Source: Sabulicella rubraurantiaca (GTDB lineage Bacteria; Pseudomonadota; Alphaproteobacteria; Acetobacterales; Acetobacteraceae). From it: a stretch of 64,000 nucleotides of DNA. Below, piece by piece: positions 60,631-64,000 of the stretch. How positions within the stretch are numbered: position 1 is the first letter of the stretch; each line of letters starts with the position of its first letter. The translations under genes were made by a program, and so were the position numbers. The DNA is taken from contig NZ_JAFEUU010000002.1 of the NCBI RefSeq assembly GCF_017355885.1, positions 496,001-560,000 on the forward strand. The letters are read 5' to 3'. The notes beneath the pieces were generated by a model, which was not told where the DNA came from, ran no database searches, and worked only from the letters and a program-made list of their open reading frames with translations.

Positions 60631-61161
60631 TCAGCGCGGCTGACGCTCGCGTGCCTTGAAGTCGTCGAGCTTGCGGCGTGCGGCGCGGCGGCGGAGGAAG
60701 GGCAGCAGCGTCGAGATAACGCCCCGGACGGGGCCTAGCGCCTGCATGCCCCAGCGAAGCGCATTCGACTCATCCACCTGTCGCGCAATCCGCCCGTCCC
60801 GGAACGCGAAGGAGGAGCGCAACTCGTTGTGGACCGGACGGCCGGGAGCGTCGGGCTTCGCGCGGAACGTATAGTCGGCGGTCCAGCGCGCATGTCCCTC
60901 CTGCGTGCTGGCATCCTCCACCACAAAGGTCACGCGCAGGTCGGAGGCTGCGATCATGCGCCACATCGCGTGGATCTCGCTTCGGCCCGAGAGGGAGAAG
61001 GCGATGTCCTCGAAGGTGGCGTCCTCGGTGTAGCAGGACGCGATGGTCTCGTGGTCGCGCCGCTGCACGGCCGCGAAGAAGCGCTCGAGAAGTTGCCGCT
61101 CCGTTGATGCGGCATTTCCGCCAGGATCGGTTCCACTTTCGACGGCTGCTTGGCTGTTCAT
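60631..61161 (-). CDS. NTF2-like (SnoaL-type) protein
   Basis: A 176-residue protein with a cone-shaped NTF2-like fold. QLLERFFAAVQRRDHETIASCY is the opening helix, followed by TEDATFEDIAFSLSGRSEIH and MWRMI. The strands that follow are typical, with NELRSSFAFRDGRIARQVDE. The C-terminus has a hydrophobic patch followed by basic residues (RRRAARRKLDDFKARERQPR). No enzyme activity can be named. GGAG stands 5 nt before the ATG at 61161. Confidence 0.85.
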   Translation of the reverse strand: MNSQAAVESGTDPGGNAASTERQLLERFFAAVQRRDHETIASCYTEDATFEDIAFSLSGRSEIHAMWRMIAASDLRVTFVVEDASTQEGHARWTADYTFRAKPDAPGRPVHNELRSSFAFRDGRIARQVDESNALRWGMQALGPVRGVISTLLPFLRRRAARRKLDDFKARERQPR

Positions 61162-61514
61162 TGGCACTCCGTCCTTGTCGCTTGGGTTGAGCGAGCCTCG
61201 CGGCGGTGGGATACCACCCTGCCAGGGCAGAAGCCCCGCATCGTTCGCAAGCCTATGTGAAGTCTGCGCAATCCAAAGAAGAAATCGCCAGGAGCTGAAC
61301 CTTCTGGCAATGGAAGTTCGTCGTCCTTTTTGGGCGGGAATGCCTGACAGGCATTCCTAGGCAGAGCGGAAGCGGCCGGTTTCCTGCACAGCGAGCCACC
61401 GCCCAGCCACAAGAATGTTGGACAGCACGTCCGTTTCGAGCGCCACCATGCGTCCGGCGCTGCGAAGGTAGGGGAGGCCCATGGCTTGCGCGGCCTGCCG
61501 GCGGTGTAGCCAGA
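61162..61514. other. Gene-poor, less GC-rich spacer with a 21-bp palindrome
   Basis: About 350 bp without a clear gene. The part 61230-61330 has visibly lower GC than the rest of the window. At 61337-61357 the arms GGAATGCCTG and CAGGCATTCC flank a single A, making a perfect 21-bp palindrome. A 41-residue minus-strand frame (61357-61482, starting MGLPYLRSAGRM) contains ETDVLSNILVAGRWLAV, but its reality is doubtful. It may be a remnant of a mobile element or a laterally acquired segment. Confidence 0.4.
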
Positions 61515-62546
61515 TCAGGAGGCTCTCTCGGGCGCTCCAGGGTTCCTCTCACCTGTGTGGAGGTGGCATGCGACGGCGTGGGACGCGCCCAGCTGTGCAA
61601 GAACGGGCTCATGGGCCCGGCAGACTTCCATCGCAAAGGGACAGCTACCTGCGTAAGCGCACCCGCTGCCTGGGCTGGAAGCCTCGTCCGGCGACGCCGA
61701 GGGGCTCGGCTCTGCGTCACGCTCTTCCGGGCGAACAAAGCGCGCGGCGGCGAGAAGTGCCTGGGTGTAAGGATGAAGCGGCGCACCGAACACTTCCTCG
61801 GCCGCCCCTTGCTCCACGATCCGCCCGCGATACATGACGGCCACCTCATCCGCCTGGTAGCGCACGGTCGCCAGGTCGTGACTGATGAGCAGATAGCTCA
61901 TCCCCAGCCGCTTCTGTGTCTCGACGAGGAGGTTGATGATCTGGAGACGGACCGACACGTCGAGCGCCGAGACGGGTTCGTCCAGGACGACGACGCGCGG
62001 CCGCGCGACAATGGCCCGTGCGATGGCAATCCTTTGCCGCTGCCCACCGCTGAACTCGTGGGGGAAGTTCCGCGCCGAGGCCGGATCGAGCCCGACCTCC
62101 TCAAGCACCGCCGACACGCGCTCGGCGATCTCGCGTGCCTTGGCATCGCCGTTGAGGCGGAACGGCTCGGCGATGATCTGCCCAACCCGCATCCGTGGAT
62201 TCAGGGAACTCCAAGGGTCCTGGAAGACCGCCTGGACGGCGCGCCTGTACCTCCGAATTCCCGCCGCGTCGGCGCGCAGGATGTCCACGCCATCGAACAG
62301 GACGGCACCCGCATCCGGCCGCTCAAGAAGCAGCAGCATGCGCGCCGTCGTGGTCTTGCCGCAACCGGACTCACCGACCAAGGCCAGGGTGCGGCCAGGC
62401 AGGACCGAAAGGGAGACGCCATCGACTGCGCGCGTCAAAGGCGCCTTTCGGGCGAAACCCCACGCGCGCCCTTGACTGAAGGCCTTGGCAAGATTCAGGG
62501 CTTCGATAGTTGGCCGAGGGCTCGCGGCTTCCTGGCTGCTGCTCAC
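61515..62546 (-). CDS. Peptide-type ABC transporter ATP-binding protein (OppF/DppF-like)
   Basis: A 343-residue ATPase. Walker A is GESGCGKT at 58-65, the signature is FSGGQRQR and Walker B is VVVLDEPVSALD. The C-terminal extension contains GCAYAGSCPFAMEVC, the cysteine-rich end typical of Opp/Dpp ATPases. Its ATG overlaps the oppD-like stop by 4 bp. Confidence 0.95.
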   Translation of the reverse strand: MSSSQEAASPRPTIEALNLAKAFSQGRAWGFARKAPLTRAVDGVSLSVLPGRTLALVGESGCGKTTTARMLLLLERPDAGAVLFDGVDILRADAAGIRRYRRAVQAVFQDPWSSLNPRMRVGQIIAEPFRLNGDAKAREIAERVSAVLEEVGLDPASARNFPHEFSGGQRQRIAIARAIVARPRVVVLDEPVSALDVSVRLQIINLLVETQKRLGMSYLLISHDLATVRYQADEVAVMYRGRIVEQGAAEEVFGAPLHPYTQALLAAARFVRPEERDAEPSPSASPDEASSPGSGCAYAGSCPFAMEVCRAHEPVLAQLGASHAVACHLHTGERNPGAPERAS

Positions 62547-63520
62547 GCGGCGCCCCTTGCCCAGCAGCGAACCACCTGGCCGGGTCCGGCCGATCTCTCT
62601 GGCGGCATTTCTTCCACACAGCGCGGCATCGCTTCACCGCAGCGCGGCGCGAAGGGGCAGCCCTGCTTACGCGCAAAGACGGATGGCGGCTGTCCAGGGA
62701 TGGGGTCGAGGCGGTCCGACCGCCGCGTCACGTCGGGCATCGAGCGGAGCAGCGCTTGCGTGTACGGGTGGCTCGGCGCCCGGAAGACGGTCCCAACATC
62801 GGCCACCTCGACGATGCGGCCGCCATACATCACGGCCACGCGATCACAGACACGGGCGATCGCGCCGAGGTCGTGGGTGACGAAGAGCACGGCAAGGCTG
62901 CTTTCGCGCTGCAGCTGCCTCAGGAGCCCCAGGTAGGCGGCCTGAACCGTGACATCCAGTGCTGTCGTGGGCTCGTCGGCGATCAGGAGTTCGGGCTGCC
63001 CGGCCAGCGCAATGGCGGAAACGACCCGCTGCCGCATGCCGCCGCTCAACTGATGCGGAAAGCTCCGGAGCGTTCGTGCCGGGTCCGGAACGCGGAGCCG
63101 CCCGAGCAATTCGAGCGCGACCTTCTCCTGCCCGGCACCGCGGAGGCCACGGTGGAGCGCAAGCGCCTCCCCGATCTGGTCACCGATCCGGAAGACGGGG
63201 TTGAGGGCCGCCATGGGGTCCTGCAGCACCATGGCGATGCGGCGGCCCCGGTAGCTCCGCATCTCGTCCTCGCCCAGGCGCAGGAGGTCGTTGCCGTCGA
63301 GGCGCAGCATTCCGCCCGCAACCCGCGTGCTGGGGGACGGATTGAGCCGCATCACCGTGAGGCAGGTCAGCGACTTGCCCGAGCCTGACTCGCCGATCAG
63401 CCCCAGCGCCTCGCCACGCCGCACGGTGAAGCTGATCCCATCGACCGCGCGGCCCACACCGCGCTCGCCGAAGACATCGACCGAGAGGTTCTCGACCTCG
63501 AGAAGGGGTGCCGCTTCCAT
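62543..63520 (-). CDS. Peptide-type ABC transporter ATP-binding protein (OppD/DppD-like)
   Basis: A 325-residue ATPase. Walker A is GESGSGKS at 43-50, the signature is LSGGMRQR and Walker B is LLIADEPTTALD. The C-terminal CPFAPRCGEAMPRC is the oligopeptide ATPase tail. It follows the permease gene by 6 bp and is coupled to the second ATPase gene. Confidence 0.95.
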   Translation of the reverse strand: MEAAPLLEVENLSVDVFGERGVGRAVDGISFTVRRGEALGLIGESGSGKSLTCLTVMRLNPSPSTRVAGGMLRLDGNDLLRLGEDEMRSYRGRRIAMVLQDPMAALNPVFRIGDQIGEALALHRGLRGAGQEKVALELLGRLRVPDPARTLRSFPHQLSGGMRQRVVSAIALAGQPELLIADEPTTALDVTVQAAYLGLLRQLQRESSLAVLFVTHDLGAIARVCDRVAVMYGGRIVEVADVGTVFRAPSHPYTQALLRSMPDVTRRSDRLDPIPGQPPSVFARKQGCPFAPRCGEAMPRCVEEMPPERSAGPGQVVRCWARGAA

Positions 63521-63526
63521 GCCGCG

Positions 63527-64000
63527 CTACACCGACCTCAGCTGCGGATCCAGCCAGTCACGCAGCCAGTCCCCAAGGAGATTGAACGCGAACACGACGA
63601 CGAGGATCGCGACACCCGGCATGACCGAGATCCACCAGGCCGTCTCGATGAAGTCGAGACCCTCCGCGACCATCCCGCCCCAGGTGGGGGCTGGCGGAGG
63701 GATCCCGGCGCCCAGGAAGGTCAGCGAGGCCTCGACGACGATCGCCCAGCCGACCTGGAGCGTGCAAAGCACAACCAGGCTGTTCACGATGTTGGGCAGG
63801 ATGTGGTGGAGCACGATGTAGGGGCCGCCTGCGCCCGCCACGCGGGCGAGCGCGACGAAGTCGCGAGCCTTCCACGAGAGCACCTCGCCCCGGACGAGCC
63901 GCGCGAAGCGGGCCCATAGCACGAGGCCGAGCACGAGTGCCACGACCCAGAACCCCGGGCCGACCGTCACCGCGAGGACCAGCGCGATGAGCACGCTCGG
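63527..64000 (-). CDS. Peptide-type ABC transporter permease (OppC/DppC-like), C-terminal part
   Basis: About 157 codons of the C-terminal half of an inner-membrane permease; the gene continues past the window end. LVLGLVLWARFARLVRGEVL is a membrane segment. ARVAGAGGPYIVLHHILPN is the EAA loop that contacts the ATPases. LGAGIPPPAPTWGGMVAEG and a final segment LVVVFAFNLLGDWLRDWLDP are characteristic of OppC/DppC. Confidence 0.93.
   Translation of the reverse strand, partial: PSVLIALVLAVTVGPGFWVVALVLGLVLWARFARLVRGEVLSWKARDFVALARVAGAGGPYIVLHHILPNIVNSLVVLCTLQVGWAIVVEASLTFLGAGIPPPAPTWGGMVAEGLDFIETAWWISVMPGVAILVVVFAFNLLGDWLRDWLDPQLRSV

Noticed and set aside
61253-61849. 198-residue minus-strand frame across the 61.3 kb spacer and ABC ATPase end
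   Set aside because: It lies mostly in an alternative frame of the ATPase gene and has no domain. Only its tail enters the low-GC spacer.
1-64000. tRNA, rRNA or CRISPR array
   Set aside because: I inspected the gaps longer than about 80 bp and found no cloverleaf with a T-loop, no rRNA-like sequence and no regularly spaced repeats.

Overview
The window is GC-rich chromosomal DNA with tightly packed genes. It most resembles an aerobic alphaproteobacterium of the Acetobacteraceae (Roseomonas-like). Pointers are a 5-aminolevulinate synthase of the alphaproteobacterial C4 haem route, an sdhCDAB operon, a decarboxylase with a long leader, and six Bug/TctC solute receptors. This is inferred from gene content; no rRNA or tRNA is present. 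I see no prophage, CRISPR array or intact insertion sequence.

Layout. 1-6 kb (minus strand): start of an SDR gene, purF, cvpA, radA, an Lrp regulator and an ornithine/lysine decarboxylase whose 5' leader carries a hairpin followed by a T-rich run. 6-12 kb: a PAS-GGDEF-EAL protein, then a plus-strand acyl-CoA operon (orphan CoA-transferase B subunit, two acyl-CoA dehydrogenases, one enoyl-CoA hydratase-like protein). 12-17 kb: amidase, lipoprotein, hemA, a Bug receptor and a metallophosphoesterase. 17.6-21.3 kb: sdhCDAB. 21-30 kb: thiSG, an LpxR-like barrel, aroQ-accB-accC, aat, a cytochrome b561, and a ketopantoate reductase-like/creatininase pair. 30-33.5 kb: a complete tripartite tricarboxylate transporter (tctC-B-A) closed by a strong terminator.

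33.6-39.5 kb holds a 52-residue membrane protein, a CPA1 antiporter and, overlapping it by 4 bp, a 1385-residue helicase-nuclease (DUF4011-like, SF1 helicase, Vsr-like nuclease, DUF3320-like). 39.5-45 kb: VOC protein, MarR regulator, and a TRAP transporter operon (dctP, terminator, dctQ, dctM, hydratase-like gene). 45-53 kb is a catabolic and uptake island: three Bug receptors, a LacI regulator, an SDR, a 3-hydroxyisobutyrate dehydrogenase-like enzyme, a lactonase-like metallo-beta-lactamase protein and an MmgE/PrpD protein. Two copies of a LacI-type operator lie at the heads of its minus-strand units. 53-64 kb: an ABC solute receptor preceded by a 16-bp palindrome, an outer-membrane-like protein, a decayed LysR fragment, a BisC/TorZ-like molybdoenzyme, another Bug receptor, an epoxide hydrolase-like enzyme, an NTF2-like protein, and the oppF, oppD and oppC (partial) genes of a peptide-type ABC transporter.

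Functionally the window mixes housekeeping genes (purines, haem, TCA cycle, fatty-acid initiation, thiamin, shikimate, DNA repair) with many carboxylate uptake and breakdown genes. The least expected items are the antiporter/helicase-nuclease pair, the decarboxylase leader, the two-operator LacI island and several overlapping start or stop codon arrangements.
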